Shown: positions 15,747 to 25,439, counted from the stretch's first letter. The stretch: DNA of 60,132 bases from CAUTNH01 sp963540225 (GCA_963540225.1 CAUTNH010000001.1:1-60132); one strand, 5' to 3'. The notes: a model not told the origin generated them from the letters alone. Translations and numbers: made by a program.

Positions 15747-16097
15747 TTATTTATTTGGTTTAAGTAAGAATATATCATCAACAGGAACTACAAACATAAA
15801 TCCTATTGCTGGTTTTTTAGATGGTTGAACAATCCTTCTAATTGCTGATACAACTTCTTCTACTTTTTCTTTTTTTAATACTGTAAAAATAGTTTTATTA
15901 TTTCTTCCTTGATCAGTTAAATTTCTTTGAAAAGGACCATTAAAAAATAACTTTGAACCACTATCAGAACCTAAAATTGCCTGAGCAAGTCCTTGCGAGT
16001 CAAGAATTGTTGCCCCTTTTATATTAAGGGCTACAAATTCTTCTAGAATATCTTCTAAAAAATTTAAATCATTTAAAATTATAAAAAGTGCCTTCAT
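15747..16097 (-). CDS. PII-like signalling protein paired with the antiporter
   Basis: This 116-residue protein has a ferredoxin-like/PII-like pattern: MKALFIILNDLNFLEDILEEF, then an internal loop region (SDSGSKLFFNGPFQRNLTDQ), then KTIFTVLKKEKVEEVVSAIRRIV and a hydrophobic C-terminal strand. Small PII-like proteins beside transporters commonly bind nucleotides and gate the transporter. It starts on the base where the antiporter gene ends, so coexpression is assured. The family call rests on fold pattern and context only. Confidence 0.6.
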   Translation of the reverse strand: MKALFIILNDLNFLEDILEEFVALNIKGATILDSQGLAQAILGSDSGSKLFFNGPFQRNLTDQGRNNKTIFTVLKKEKVEEVVSAIRRIVQPSKKPAIGFMFVVPVDDIFLLKPNK

Positions 16098-17458
16098 TAA
16101 CTTACATCTCCTTTTTCATAATTAGCTTCTATATCATGCATTTTAGTAAGCCTATCAAGACCATACATCTCACCTGATTTTGTAATTGCCATTTTAGCAA
16201 AAAGCGGACCCGTCGTCTCATAGATTAAAATAGATAAAAGAATAATTGTAGATATTATATCGACCGTTTTTCCAAAATCACTATGCTCACCAAGTTGCCT
16301 TTTTATTATTGTTAAAAGTCCAATAGAAACCCCGCCTTGGGGAAAAAGTGAAAATCCAATATAATTTCTAACTTTCTTATCATCTTTTGAAATAGCACAT
16401 CCTGTAAATGCTCCTAGATATTTTCCAGAACCTCTAGCAAGAACATAAACCAGTGTAAGAAGTAATATAATATAACTTTGTTTAAGCATTCCTAAGTCAA
16501 GACTTGCGCCTGCTAAGGTAAAAAATATTATAAAAAATGGAGCTGAGAAATCATTTACTGTATCAAATGTCTTTTGTGGGTTTTTAGAAATATTAGAAAC
16601 CATAGCACCTAGGAAAATATTAGATAAAAGTGGAGAAAAACTAACCCATTTACCACTAAATGTGTTAAACAAATGACATAGTCCTAGTGTTAAGATAATA
16701 AAACCAATTGAAAGACCCTGCAGTTCATCTTTATTATTAAGGATTTTTTTAGATATTATAGAAAGTAAAAATCCCATAAAAAGGCCAAATGAAACAGATA
16801 TAATAATTTCAATAAATGGCTTTAATACAGTATACCAAATAGGAAGCATATTTCCGCCAGTTTGTGGAAATAGTGCACCTACAATTGAAAGAGAGATACC
16901 AAATACTATTATTCCAAATATATCATCAAGAGCAGTTATCGGAAGAACTGTTTTAGTCATCTTACCATAAGCACGATATTGTCTTATAACAAGAACAGTA
17001 GCGGCCGGCGCAGTTGATGCTGCAAGACTTGCAAGAAGAAGAGAAAATGAAATATTTGTTTTTCCTGTAAAAGAAAATGAATTGTTGATTTTTGTTTTCG
17101 GGAAAATAAAAATTAAAATAAATACAAAAACAATTGCAAAAAAAGTTTCAAAACTTGTTATAAGTGATACTCTTTTTCCCATCTTTTTTAAAGATGATAT
17201 TCTAAATTCACTTCCAATACTAAAAGCAATAAAAGAAAGTGCAATGTCATTTAAAAATGATAATTTCTTACTATCATCTTTTGATATTATTCCAGGAAAT
17301 CCATCAAATATAAGCGCCATTGATGGACCTAGTAAAATTCCAAATAATATATACCCTGATACATTAGGTAGTTTTAAAATTTTAGCGTATATCCCACCAA
17401 TAAATCCAACAATCAAAAGTATTCCAATTTGAAATACTTTATAAAGTATTGGATCCAT
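16097..17458 (-). CDS. CPA2-family cation:proton antiporter
   Basis: The 453-residue protein has about 12-13 transmembrane helices and the CPA2 hallmark LPNVSGYILFGILLGPS near residues 29-45, with an LAASTAPAATVLVIR segment like the ion-binding helix. It exchanges Na+ or K+ for protons in the cytoplasmic membrane. There is no C-terminal RCK/TrkA-N domain; the separate PII-like protein downstream may supply regulation. The ATG has only a weak upstream CCTGGA. The frame stays open for 15 codons further, to a region with AAGAAGG, so the true start may be a non-AUG codon upstream. Confidence 0.85.
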   Translation of the reverse strand: MDPILYKVFQIGILLIVGFIGGIYAKILKLPNVSGYILFGILLGPSMALIFDGFPGIISKDDSKKLSFLNDIALSFIAFSIGSEFRISSLKKMGKRVSLITSFETFFAIVFVFILIFIFPKTKINNSFSFTGKTNISFSLLLASLAASTAPAATVLVIRQYRAYGKMTKTVLPITALDDIFGIIVFGISLSIVGALFPQTGGNMLPIWYTVLKPFIEIIISVSFGLFMGFLLSIISKKILNNKDELQGLSIGFIILTLGLCHLFNTFSGKWVSFSPLLSNIFLGAMVSNISKNPQKTFDTVNDFSAPFFIIFFTLAGASLDLGMLKQSYIILLLTLVYVLARGSGKYLGAFTGCAISKDDKKVRNYIGFSLFPQGGVSIGLLTIIKRQLGEHSDFGKTVDIISTIILLSILIYETTGPLFAKMAITKSGEMYGLDRLTKMHDIEANYEKGDVS

Positions 17459-17506
17459 TCCAGGAATTAAAGTTGATAAAATAATAATAAGACCTTCTTA
17501 TACATA

Positions 17507-17531
17507 AAAAGGCAATTTTAAATTGCCTTTT
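17507..17531. terminator. Terminator of tuf
   Basis: AAAAGGCAATT and AATTGCCTTTT form an 11-bp stem with a 3-nt loop, ending in a T-run. It lies just downstream of the tuf stop codon. Confidence 0.75.
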
Positions 17532-17549
17532 AATTTTATAAACAACTAA

Positions 17550-18737
17550 TTATTTAATAATTTTAGTTACAGTTCCAGCACCAACAGTTTTACCACCCTC
17601 ACGGATAGAGAACTTAGTACCGTTTTCAATAGCAATTGGGTGAATAAGTTCAACAGTCATTGCAGTATTTTCACCTGGCATAACCATTGCATCTTTACCA
17701 CCTTTTAACTCTACAACACCTGTAATATCAGTTGTTCTGAAATAAAATTGTGGACGATAATTTGTGAAAAATGGAGTATGTCTTCCACCTTCTTCTTTTG
17801 ATAGAACATAAACTTGAGCCTCAAATTTAGTATGAGGTGATACTGAACCTGGTTTTGCTAAAACTTGACCACGCTCAATATTTTCTCTTTCAATACCACG
17901 AAGAAGTGCACCAATGTTATCTCCTGCTTGAGCCTCATCTAGAAGTTTTCTAAACATCTCAATACCAGTTACAACAGTTTTTTGAGTTTCTTTAATACCA
18001 ACAATTTCAACAGTATCTCCAACTTTTAGTGTTCCTCTTTCAACACGACCAGTTGCAACAGTTCCACGACCAGTAATTGTGAAAACATCCTCAACTGGAA
18101 GTAGGAATGGTTGGTCTGTTGCTCTTTTTGGAGTATCAATATAAGAATCAACAGCATCCATAAGCTCCATAATTTGAGCTTGAGCCTTAGCATCACCTTC
18201 GATTGCTTTAAGAGCTGAACCTTTAATTACTGGAACATCATCACCTGGGAAGTCATAAGATGATAGAAGTTCTCTTACTTCCATTTCAACAAGGTCAAGA
18301 ATTTCTTTATCATCAACTAAATCTGCTTTGTTTAAAAATACAACAATTTTAGGAACACCAACTTGACGAGCAAGTAGAATATGTTCTCTTGTTTGTGGCA
18401 TAACTGAATCAGCAGCAGATACAACAAGAATTGCTCCATCCATTTGAGCAGCACCTGTAATCATATTTTTTACATAATCGGCGTGACCTGGGCAGTCAAC
18501 GTGTGCATAGTGTCTTTTATCAGTTTCATATTCAATATGAGAAGAGTTAATTGTAATTCCTCTTTCTTTTTCCTCAGGAGCACCATCAATTTGATCATAT
18601 GCTTTCTTTTCAGCTAATCCTTTACCTGCTAGAACAGTTGTAATAGCAGCAGTTAAAGTAGTTTTACCATGGTCAACGTGACCGATAGTACCAATGTTAA
18701 CGTGTGGTTTGTTTCTTTCGAATTTTTTCTTTGCCAT
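17550..18737 (-). CDS. tuf: Elongation factor Tu
   Basis: EF-Tu delivers aminoacyl-tRNA to the ribosome as a GTP complex. G motifs are GHVDHGKT (residues 19-26), DCPGHADY and NKAD. The 395-residue length and the C-terminal RTTDITG...GGKTVGAGTVTKIIK are typical. A strong ATAGGAGGAATAAT ribosome-binding site precedes the ATG. It follows fusA but has a consensus promoter in the gap, so it is expressed both with and without the rest of the str operon. Confidence 0.99.
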   Translation of the reverse strand: MAKKKFERNKPHVNIGTIGHVDHGKTTLTAAITTVLAGKGLAEKKAYDQIDGAPEEKERGITINSSHIEYETDKRHYAHVDCPGHADYVKNMITGAAQMDGAILVVSAADSVMPQTREHILLARQVGVPKIVVFLNKADLVDDKEILDLVEMEVRELLSSYDFPGDDVPVIKGSALKAIEGDAKAQAQIMELMDAVDSYIDTPKRATDQPFLLPVEDVFTITGRGTVATGRVERGTLKVGDTVEIVGIKETQKTVVTGIEMFRKLLDEAQAGDNIGALLRGIERENIERGQVLAKPGSVSPHTKFEAQVYVLSKEEGGRHTPFFTNYRPQFYFRTTDITGVVELKGGKDAMVMPGENTAMTVELIHPIAIENGTKFSIREGGKTVGAGTVTKIIK

Positions 18738-18789
18738 ATTATTCCTCCTATAATTTTAATAACATTCTTTAAATTTTAAACTAATAAAT

Positions 18790-18818
18790 ATTTTAACGCA
18801 AAACAGCAATTTTTGCAA
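18790..18818 (-). promoter_or_regulatory. Separate promoter for tuf between fusA and tuf
   Basis: TTGCAA and TAAAAT are separated by 17 bp on the minus strand, 3 bp past the fusA stop codon and about 50 bp before the tuf ATG. Confidence 0.7.
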
Positions 18819-18821
18819 ATA

Positions 18822-20897
18822 TTAAGAGTTTTTACTACGTTTTTTAACAATTTCATCATATACAGCTTTTGGTGTTTGCTGATAATGATCAAATTGCATT
18901 ACAAAGTTTGCTCTACCTTGAGAGTTAGATCTTAAATTTGTTGCATATCCAAACATTTGAGCAAGTGGCACAAACGCTTTAATTGCAACAGCATTTGATC
19001 TTACACCCTGAGATTCTATTCTTCCTCTTCTTTGAGAAAGATCACCTATAATATTTCCAACATATTCATTTGGAGTAATTACTTCAACATTCATAATAGG
19101 TTCAAGAATTGCAGGAGCACCTTTTGTCGCAAGGTCTTTAATAGCCATTGATGCTGCTATTTTATAAGCCATTTCAGATGAGTCTACTTCATGATATGAT
19201 CCATCATATAATGTTGCTTTAATATCCATTAGTGGATATCCTGCAATAATTCCTGAATCAAGCGTTTCAAGAAAACCTTTTTCAACAGCCGGAATATATT
19301 CTTTAGGAATTCTTCCTCCTACTACCTTATCAACAAACTCAAATCCCTTTCCTGGATTTGGCTCAAATTTAACTAGTATATGAGCATATTGTCCACGACC
19401 ACCTGATTGACGAATAAACTTTTCCTCAACATCGCACGCTTTAGTAATTGTTTCTCTAAATGAAACTTGTGGTTCTGCAACATTTGCCTCAACATGAAAT
19501 TCTCTACGAAGTCTATCAACAATAATATCAAGGTGAAGTTCACCCATACCAGCAATAATTGTTTGACCTGTTTCTTTATCCATATAAGTTTTAAATGTTG
19601 GATCTTCTTCGGCTAGTTTTTGCAATGCTATTGACATTTTTTCTTGGTCTTGTTTTGTTTTAGGTTCAATTGCAATATCAATAACTGGTTCTGGGAAAAT
19701 CATAGACTCAAGTATAATATCATCATTTGCAAGAGCAAGTGTATCACCTGTTGTTGTTCCTTTTAGACCAACAACTGCTGCAATATCACCTGTTGAAACC
19801 TCATCAATTTCTGAACGGTTATTAGCATGCATTAAAAGAATACGACCAAATCTTTCTTTAACATCTTTTGTAACATTATTTACATAAGAACCAGTTTTCA
19901 AAGTTCCAGAATATACTCTAAAATATGTAAGTCTACCAACATATGGATCAGTCATAACTTTAAATGCTAATGCTGTGAAAGGTTCTTTATCATCAGCTTT
20001 TCTTATTATTTCTTTACCTTCATGATTATGTCCTACAACTGGCGGAATATCTAGTGGAGATGGTAAATAATCCAAAACAGCATCAAGAACAAACTTAACA
20101 CCCTTATTTTTAAAAGCAGAACCACATAAAACAGGGAAAAATTCAACTGCTAGTGTTCCTTTTCTAATTGCCTTTTTAACAAGGTCAACCGAAATTTCTT
20201 CACCTTCAAGATATTTAATCATTAACTCTTCATCAAAATCAGCAGCAGCCTCGATTAGTTCATTTCTTTTTTCTTCTACTAAGTTTTTTAAATTAGCAGG
20301 GATTTCAATCTCTTTTGTATTTTCGTCAATTGATTCATCATATTTATACGCTTTACGATTTAATAAATCAATTATTCCGGAAAAATTATTTTCTGCTCCA
20401 ATAGGCCAGTTAAGTGCATATGCTTTAACACCTAGTCTTTCTTTAATAGATGATATAGCATTTGCATAATCAGCACCTATTTTATCCATTTTATTAACAA
20501 ATACAATTCTTGGAACTTTGTATTCTGTTGCTTGTCTCCAAACAGTTTCAGTTTGTGGTTCAACACCAGCCTGAGCATCTAATACTGTAACAGCACCATC
20601 TAAAACTCTAAGAGAACGAGATACCTCAACTGTAAAATCAACGTGTCCCGGGGTATCTATAATATTTACTTTATAGCCTTTCCAAAATGCTGTTGTAGCA
20701 GCTGATGTAATTGTAATACCACGTTCTTGCTCTTGTTCCATCCAGTCCATTTGAGCGGCACCTTCATGAGTTTCACCAATTTTATGAATCTTACCAGTAT
20801 GGTATAAAACTCTTTCTGTTGTAGTTGTCTTACCAGCATCAATGTGAGCCATGATACCAATATTTCTTACTTTTTCTAATTCAATATTTCTTGGCAT
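18822..20897 (-). CDS. fusA: Elongation factor G
   Basis: EF-G catalyses translocation. The protein begins MPRNIELEKVRNIGIMAHIDAGKTTTTER with the P-loop AHIDAGKT, then DTPGHVDF and NKMD, and continues through domains II-V to 691 residues. I chose this ATG because AGGAGA lies 4 nt upstream; an in-frame TTG five codons earlier overlaps that site. It follows rpsG by 8 nt in the str operon. Confidence 0.98.
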   Translation of the reverse strand: MPRNIELEKVRNIGIMAHIDAGKTTTTERVLYHTGKIHKIGETHEGAAQMDWMEQEQERGITITSAATTAFWKGYKVNIIDTPGHVDFTVEVSRSLRVLDGAVTVLDAQAGVEPQTETVWRQATEYKVPRIVFVNKMDKIGADYANAISSIKERLGVKAYALNWPIGAENNFSGIIDLLNRKAYKYDESIDENTKEIEIPANLKNLVEEKRNELIEAAADFDEELMIKYLEGEEISVDLVKKAIRKGTLAVEFFPVLCGSAFKNKGVKFVLDAVLDYLPSPLDIPPVVGHNHEGKEIIRKADDKEPFTALAFKVMTDPYVGRLTYFRVYSGTLKTGSYVNNVTKDVKERFGRILLMHANNRSEIDEVSTGDIAAVVGLKGTTTGDTLALANDDIILESMIFPEPVIDIAIEPKTKQDQEKMSIALQKLAEEDPTFKTYMDKETGQTIIAGMGELHLDIIVDRLRREFHVEANVAEPQVSFRETITKACDVEEKFIRQSGGRGQYAHILVKFEPNPGKGFEFVDKVVGGRIPKEYIPAVEKGFLETLDSGIIAGYPLMDIKATLYDGSYHEVDSSEMAYKIAASMAIKDLATKGAPAILEPIMNVEVITPNEYVGNIIGDLSQRRGRIESQGVRSNAVAIKAFVPLAQMFGYATNLRSNSQGRANFVMQFDHYQQTPKAVYDEIVKKRSKNS

Positions 20898-20905
20898 ATA
20901 ATCTC

Positions 20906-21376
20906 CTACCAACGATAATGTGCAAATGCTTTATTAGCTTCTGCCATTCTATGTGTATCATCACGTTTTTTACAAGATGCACCAATACCATTAGATGCAT
21001 CAATAATTTCTTTAGCTAATCTTTCGGCCATTGTTTTTTCATTTCTTAATCTTGAATATTGCACTATCCAACGAAGTCCAAGAGTTTGTTTTCTTCTTGG
21101 TTTAACCTCAACAGGAACTTGATAATTTTGTCCCCCTACACGACGAGATCTAGTCTCAATTACTGGCATTACATTTGATAATGCTAGGTTAAATACATCT
21201 AATGGATTTTTACCACTTTTCTTTTCAACAAGCTCAAAAGCATTATATAAAATTGATTGAGCTGTTCCTCTTTTTCCATCTAGCATGATTGCATTGATTG
21301 CCTTTGTTACAAGTTTTGAATTATAAATAGGATCAGGCAAAACATCACGCTTAGGAACGTATCCTTTTCTTGGCAT
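20906..21376 (-). CDS. rpsG: 30S ribosomal protein S7
   Basis: The 156-residue protein has the S7 signature MPRKGYVPKRDVLPDPIYNS and ends HRMAEANKAFAHYRW. S7 nucleates assembly of the 30S head. It lies between rpsL and fusA in the normal str order with an AAGGAGAGATAAT ribosome-binding site. Confidence 0.98.
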   Translation of the reverse strand: MPRKGYVPKRDVLPDPIYNSKLVTKAINAIMLDGKRGTAQSILYNAFELVEKKSGKNPLDVFNLALSNVMPVIETRSRRVGGQNYQVPVEVKPRRKQTLGLRWIVQYSRLRNEKTMAERLAKEIIDASNGIGASCKKRDDTHRMAEANKAFAHYRW

Positions 21377-21396
21377 ATTATCTCTCCTTTTCCTTA

Positions 21397-21819
21397 TTAT
21401 TTGCTAGCTGCTTTAGGTCTTTTAGCACCATATTTAGATCTTGCTTGCATTCTTTTATCAACCCCAGCAGCATCTAGTGTTCCACGAATTATATGATATC
21501 TTACACCTGGTAAATCTTTAACTCTACCACCACGAATTAAAACTACACCATGTTCTTGTAAGTTGTGCCCAACTCCTGGAATATAGGCTGTTACTTCACT
21601 ACCATTACTTAATCTAACTCTGGCATATTTTCTCATTGCTGAGTTTGGTTTTTTCGGAGTCATTGTAGTAACTTTTGTACAAACTCCTCTTTTTTGTGGT
21701 GAATTACTCTTACTTTCTCTTTTTTTAAGACTATTAAATCCAAAGCCTAATGCAGGTGCTTTTGATTTGAAAGTTTTTTTACTTCTACCATTTGTTACAA
21801 GTTGTTGTATTGTAGGCAT
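21397..21819 (-). CDS. rpsL: 30S ribosomal protein S12
   Basis: S12 sits at the decoding centre. The 140-residue sequence has MPTIQQLVTNGR, the TPKKPNSAMRKYARVRLSNG segment with Lys at the usual streptomycin-site position (TPKKPNS), and GVRYHIIRGTLDAAGV. It is first in the str operon. AAGGAAGGAG precedes the start. The N-terminal half has a slightly longer linker (SPQKRGVCTKVTT) than some homologues. Confidence 0.98.
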   Translation of the reverse strand: MPTIQQLVTNGRSKKTFKSKAPALGFGFNSLKKRESKSNSPQKRGVCTKVTTMTPKKPNSAMRKYARVRLSNGSEVTAYIPGVGHNLQEHGVVLIRGGRVKDLPGVRYHIIRGTLDAAGVDKRMQARSKYGAKRPKAASK

Positions 21820-21876
21820 ATTTTCTCCTTCCTTAATAACACATATCCAAGTGTTCCATTTTTATTTTTAATTTTT

Positions 21877-21947
21877 AAAATGGCCTTTTAGGACCATTTT
21901 TTTTTATAAACCTATAATATGATAGCATATTTTATGTATTTTCTAAA
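21877..21947 (-). promoter_or_regulatory. str operon promoter and leader hairpin
   Basis: TTTAGA and TGC-TATCAT (17-bp spacing) lie about 100 bp before rpsL. The leader RNA then holds a hairpin (AAAATGG-CC stem closing on UAAAA, with one bulged base, 21877-21900) about 60 nt before the rpsL start. It could be an attenuator or a protein-binding site for autoregulation. The 139-bp gap has no gene. Confidence 0.5.
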
Positions 21948-21958
21948 ATTAAATGCTT

Positions 21959-22741
21959 TTATAAGCACGAGTTAACAACTTCTAAAACTATATCATCTAT
22001 TTCATTTGTTGTTAAATCTTTTATATCATTATATTTAATAATATTATGATAAGTTATATATATTGTTTTTTTATAGTATTTTTTAAATCTCAGAGAATTT
22101 TTAATTGAAAAAGGCAATATATCAGATTCAGCCATTAAAGCAAGTTTATAAGCCGCAGATTTTGTATTAGACATTTTTTCACTATCGCGATTTTTAGTTC
22201 CACCTTCTGGAAAAACTACATAACTTATATTTTTTTCTATCATATTTGACTTTGCTGTTTTCAAAGATTCAACGGTTTCTCTTATATCATCACGGTTTAT
22301 TTTTATAGCATTTAATTTTTTAAATATAAATCTTAAAATCCTACTTTTATATAAATCCGATTTAGGAGTAAAACTAATAGGTTCTTTACTCACAATTATT
22401 AGAAATATCGGATCTAGTTTTGCTTTGTGATTTCCTACAAGAAGTACTCTTTTATTTTTAAAATTTATCCAATTTGTATTTTTAACTTTAAAAAAATAAA
22501 GTGCTTTTGAAAAAAAGATTAAAAGTGATCTAACAACTTTATAGTTAAATTTAAAATTCTTATCTTTTGAAAGTAGTAAGACAAACAAAAATAACAAAAA
22601 CAAAAGCAATGCAATTAGATAAAATGCAAGAGGAGATAGTAAAAAAAGTAAAATTATGTAATAGTAGTTTTTAGATAATATTAAAAATATTGTCGGTACT
22701 ACAAAATATATACAAGTTAAAAAAACAGTTAACGTAAACAT
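21959..22741 (-). CDS. plsC: 1-acyl-sn-glycerol-3-phosphate acyltransferase
   Basis: PlsC makes phosphatidic acid at the membrane. The acyltransferase motif I appears as NHKAKLDP (NHX4D) and motif III as FPEGGTKNRDSEK. Two to three hydrophobic segments (about residues 1-85) precede the catalytic domain, more than in the shortest PlsC forms. The gene overlaps the end of folA by 13 bp and is last in pepV-thyA-folA-plsC. Confidence 0.88.
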   Translation of the reverse strand: MFTLTVFLTCIYFVVPTIFLILSKNYYYIILLFLLSPLAFYLIALLLFLLFLFVLLLSKDKNFKFNYKVVRSLLIFFSKALYFFKVKNTNWINFKNKRVLLVGNHKAKLDPIFLIIVSKEPISFTPKSDLYKSRILRFIFKKLNAIKINRDDIRETVESLKTAKSNMIEKNISYVVFPEGGTKNRDSEKMSNTKSAAYKLALMAESDILPFSIKNSLRFKKYYKKTIYITYHNIIKYNDIKDLTTNEIDDIVLEVVNSCL

Positions 22742-23208
22742 TTTTTTCTCCTTAAATTTAAAAAAAGTAAATCGCTTGATAATTCTTTTTTAACAATCTC
22801 AAAATCTTTTAAATTAAAATTATCTAAATAGATATTTCCGATTTTAAAATCTAGAATATATGTAAGATATATAAAATCGGTTTTTTCTAAAAGTCTTTCA
22901 TACAAACTTTTACCACCTATTATATATAAATCTTCATCCAAGTTATTTAAAAAATCATCTAAGTTGCTAACTTGAATAATTCTTTCATCCTCTATTTTTT
23001 TATCTGATACTACATAAATTTTCTTATAATTAAACTTTTTTATTTTATATTCTTCAACTAATGAAGTATATGTGTTATATCCCATTATTACATTTTTATC
23101 CCTTGTAATATTATTGTATCTTTTTAGATCTTCTACATAGTGCCATGGAAGAATGTTATCTTTTCCAATAAGTTTATTTAAATCCATTGCTAAAACCATA
23201 TAAATCAT
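22729..23208 (-). CDS. folA: Dihydrofolate reductase
   Basis: The 159-residue protein carries AMDLNKLIGKDNILPWHYVEDLKRY (residues 7-31, with the catalytic acidic residue in the helix), NVIMGYNTYTS and IIGGKSLYERLL. DHFR reduces dihydrofolate to tetrahydrofolate using NADPH. It overlaps thyA by 4 nt, and the two form the thymidylate cycle: ThyA produces the dihydrofolate that FolA regenerates. Confidence 0.95.
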   Translation of the reverse strand: MIYMVLAMDLNKLIGKDNILPWHYVEDLKRYNNITRDKNVIMGYNTYTSLVEEYKIKKFNYKKIYVVSDKKIEDERIIQVSNLDDFLNNLDEDLYIIGGKSLYERLLEKTDFIYLTYILDFKIGNIYLDNFNLKDFEIVKKELSSDLLFLNLRRKKCLR

Positions 23209-24071
23209 ACTGCAACATCTCCTTTAATTAGCGGATGAGGTTTATAATTTTCAAGTTTAAAATCATCAAATTTTATATCGTCAATAGATTTAATATCATT
23301 TGTAAAAGTTATATTAGGAAGTTTTTTAGGTCTTCTTTTTAACTGTTTTTTTATCTGATTTAAATGATTTATATAAATATGAGCGTCCCCTATTGTATGA
23401 ACAAATACACCTGGTTTTAAATTAGTTATTTTTGAAATAATCATTAAAAGAAGAGAATATGACGCAATATTAAAAGGAAGACCAAGGAATATATCGGCTG
23501 ATCTTTGATAAAGTTGTAAATTCAATTTATCATTTTCAACTATAAAATGCATTAAAACATGACATGGAGGAAGAGCCATTTTATCAAGTTCTGGCGGATT
23601 CCAAGCAGATACTATCATTCTTCTTGATTCTTTATTAGTTTTTATTTCATTAATAATATATTTTATTTGGTCAAAGCCATTAAAATCTCTCCACTGTTTA
23701 CCATAAATTGGGCCTAGTTCTCCATGTTTTTTAGCAAACTCTTCATCTTCTTTTATTTTTTTAGCAAATTCTAGGATATCTTCACCATTATAATTTGGAG
23801 TTTTCTTATAATTTAGAAAAGCCCATTCATTCCAAATTCTTACATTATTATCTACTAGATATTTAATATTTGTAGATCCTTTTAAAAACCATAAAAGCTC
23901 ATGAACAATAGATTTAAAATGAACCTTTTTAGTCGTTAAAAGTGGAAAGCCTAAATCAAGATTAAATCTCATCTGATAGCCAAAATAACTAATCGTATCA
24001 ACTCCTGTACGATTAGATTTTCTTAAACCAAATTTTAAAACTTTCTTACATAACTTTAAATATTCTTTCAT
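23205..24071 (-). CDS. thyA: Thymidylate synthase ThyA
   Basis: ThyA makes dTMP from dUMP with methylene-tetrahydrofolate. The nucleophile is in LPPCHVLMHF, and other markers are RTGVDTISYFGYQMRFNL, GPIYGKQWRDFNG, QRSADIFLGLPFNIASY and HPLIKGDVAV at the C-terminus. The length of 288 residues fits the family. It overlaps pepV and folA by 4 nt each. Confidence 0.97.
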   Translation of the reverse strand: MKEYLKLCKKVLKFGLRKSNRTGVDTISYFGYQMRFNLDLGFPLLTTKKVHFKSIVHELLWFLKGSTNIKYLVDNNVRIWNEWAFLNYKKTPNYNGEDILEFAKKIKEDEEFAKKHGELGPIYGKQWRDFNGFDQIKYIINEIKTNKESRRMIVSAWNPPELDKMALPPCHVLMHFIVENDKLNLQLYQRSADIFLGLPFNIASYSLLLMIISKITNLKPGVFVHTIGDAHIYINHLNQIKKQLKRRPKKLPNITFTNDIKSIDDIKFDDFKLENYKPHPLIKGDVAV

Positions 24072-25381
24072 TTTGCAAGAGTTAAAAATGCTTCAAGATA
24101 TATAGCACCTGCTTTTATTAAATCTTTTTTAAAGATATATTCATTAGGTGCGTGCATAAGTGATTCTTTATTAGGAAATTGTGGTCCAAATGCTACTAGA
24201 TTTTCAAACTCTCTTGCATATGTTCCACCACCTGTTGCAATTAGTTTTGTTTTTTTATCATTTGTATTAGATATATATATACTATGAAGTGTTTTTATAA
24301 GTTTTGATTTAGGGGATACAAAAAGATATTTACTATCTGATATTATTTTAGAATCATCAGATATATATTTTTTAATATTTTTTAATATTTTGCTAGGAGT
24401 AATATTTTTAGGATATCTTATATCAAATCCTATAACAATATCATCAGATTCCTTTTTTAATACTCCAATATTAATGGATAAATCTCCCATTAGTTTATTT
24501 TTTTTATTTATCTTTATTATTTTTCCACAAGTATCAAATTTACCGTCCTTAAAAATAAAATTAGACGTTATGATGTCAGAAAGATTAGATGAAAATCCAA
24601 GTGATTTTAAAACTTGAAAAAGCTTTAATATAGCAGAGATACCTTTTTCAGGAGTTGAACCGTGAGCTGATTTACCTTTTTGAATATATTCTAGTTTTTC
24701 ATTAAATTTTTCATTAAGGACTAATTTACATTCTTGTGAAACCATATTATATGTATTACCGCCGAATACATCTTTTATTTTATCGTCTTTAATGTATGAA
24801 TTTATTCTTAAAATACCTTTTTCAGAAAAAATTAAAGGAAAATCAGCATCTGGGATAAATCCCATAACAGGTTTTTCATTTACAATTTCATTATATCTTT
24901 TAACACATCTAGAACCAGATTCTTCATCAGTTCCAAATATTAGCTTTATTCTTTTATTAAGTTTTATATTATTATCTTTTATAATTTTTAAAGCATAATA
25001 ACTAGCCATTGATGCACCCTTATCATCTAATGTTCCACGACCAATTAGTTTATCAGATAATTTATCATATATCATAGTAAAAGGATCGCTACTCCAACCA
25101 TCCCCTGCTGGAACAACATCAAGATGACCTGCTGCAAGAATAAATTCTTTACCGCTTCCATAAGTTATTTCAAGAACCATGTTATCATAAATTTTATAAT
25201 TAAATTTATCTCTCTTACATAAATTTAACATATAATCAAGTGCTTCTCTTGGGCCTTTTCCAAATGGAGTTTCATAATTTGTAGGATCATATTTATCAAT
25301 TGATGAATCAATTTTAATAAGACCTGCCAAATCAGTTAAAAAATTATTTTCTTGTTTTTTAAACTCATCTAAGAAATTCAT
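24068..25381 (-). CDS. pepV: M20-family dipeptidase, PepV type
   Basis: The two-zinc M20 motifs are AAGHLDVVPAGDGW, GRGTLDDKGASMAS and GTDEESGSRCV, with YAREFENLVAFGPQFPN near the C-terminus. PepV-type enzymes are cytoplasmic dipeptidases with broad specificity. The length is 437 residues against about 465 in relatives. AGGTGATAAT precedes the ATG, and a TGATAAAAT extended -10 lies upstream. It is first of the operon with thyA, folA and plsC. Confidence 0.9.
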   Translation of the reverse strand: MNFLDEFKKQENNFLTDLAGLIKIDSSIDKYDPTNYETPFGKGPREALDYMLNLCKRDKFNYKIYDNMVLEITYGSGKEFILAAGHLDVVPAGDGWSSDPFTMIYDKLSDKLIGRGTLDDKGASMASYYALKIIKDNNIKLNKRIKLIFGTDEESGSRCVKRYNEIVNEKPVMGFIPDADFPLIFSEKGILRINSYIKDDKIKDVFGGNTYNMVSQECKLVLNEKFNEKLEYIQKGKSAHGSTPEKGISAILKLFQVLKSLGFSSNLSDIITSNFIFKDGKFDTCGKIIKINKKNKLMGDLSINIGVLKKESDDIVIGFDIRYPKNITPSKILKNIKKYISDDSKIISDSKYLFVSPKSKLIKTLHSIYISNTNDKKTKLIATGGGTYAREFENLVAFGPQFPNKESLMHAPNEYIFKKDLIKAGAIYLEAFLTLAK

Positions 25382-25396
25382 ATTATCACCTACTTT

Positions 25397-25405
25397 ATTT
25401 TATCA
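25397..25405 (-). promoter_or_regulatory. Extended -10 promoter of pepV-thyA-folA-plsC
   Basis: TGATAAAAT lies 16 nt before the pepV ATG, with AGGTGAT between them. Confidence 0.55.
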
Positions 25406-25439
25406 TATTATTTGATTTTAAATTATTTATGTTAAATAG

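Noticed and set aside
20898..20912. TTG start for EF-G five codons upstream
   Set aside because: The TTG codon overlaps the AGGAGA ribosome-binding site of the true ATG.
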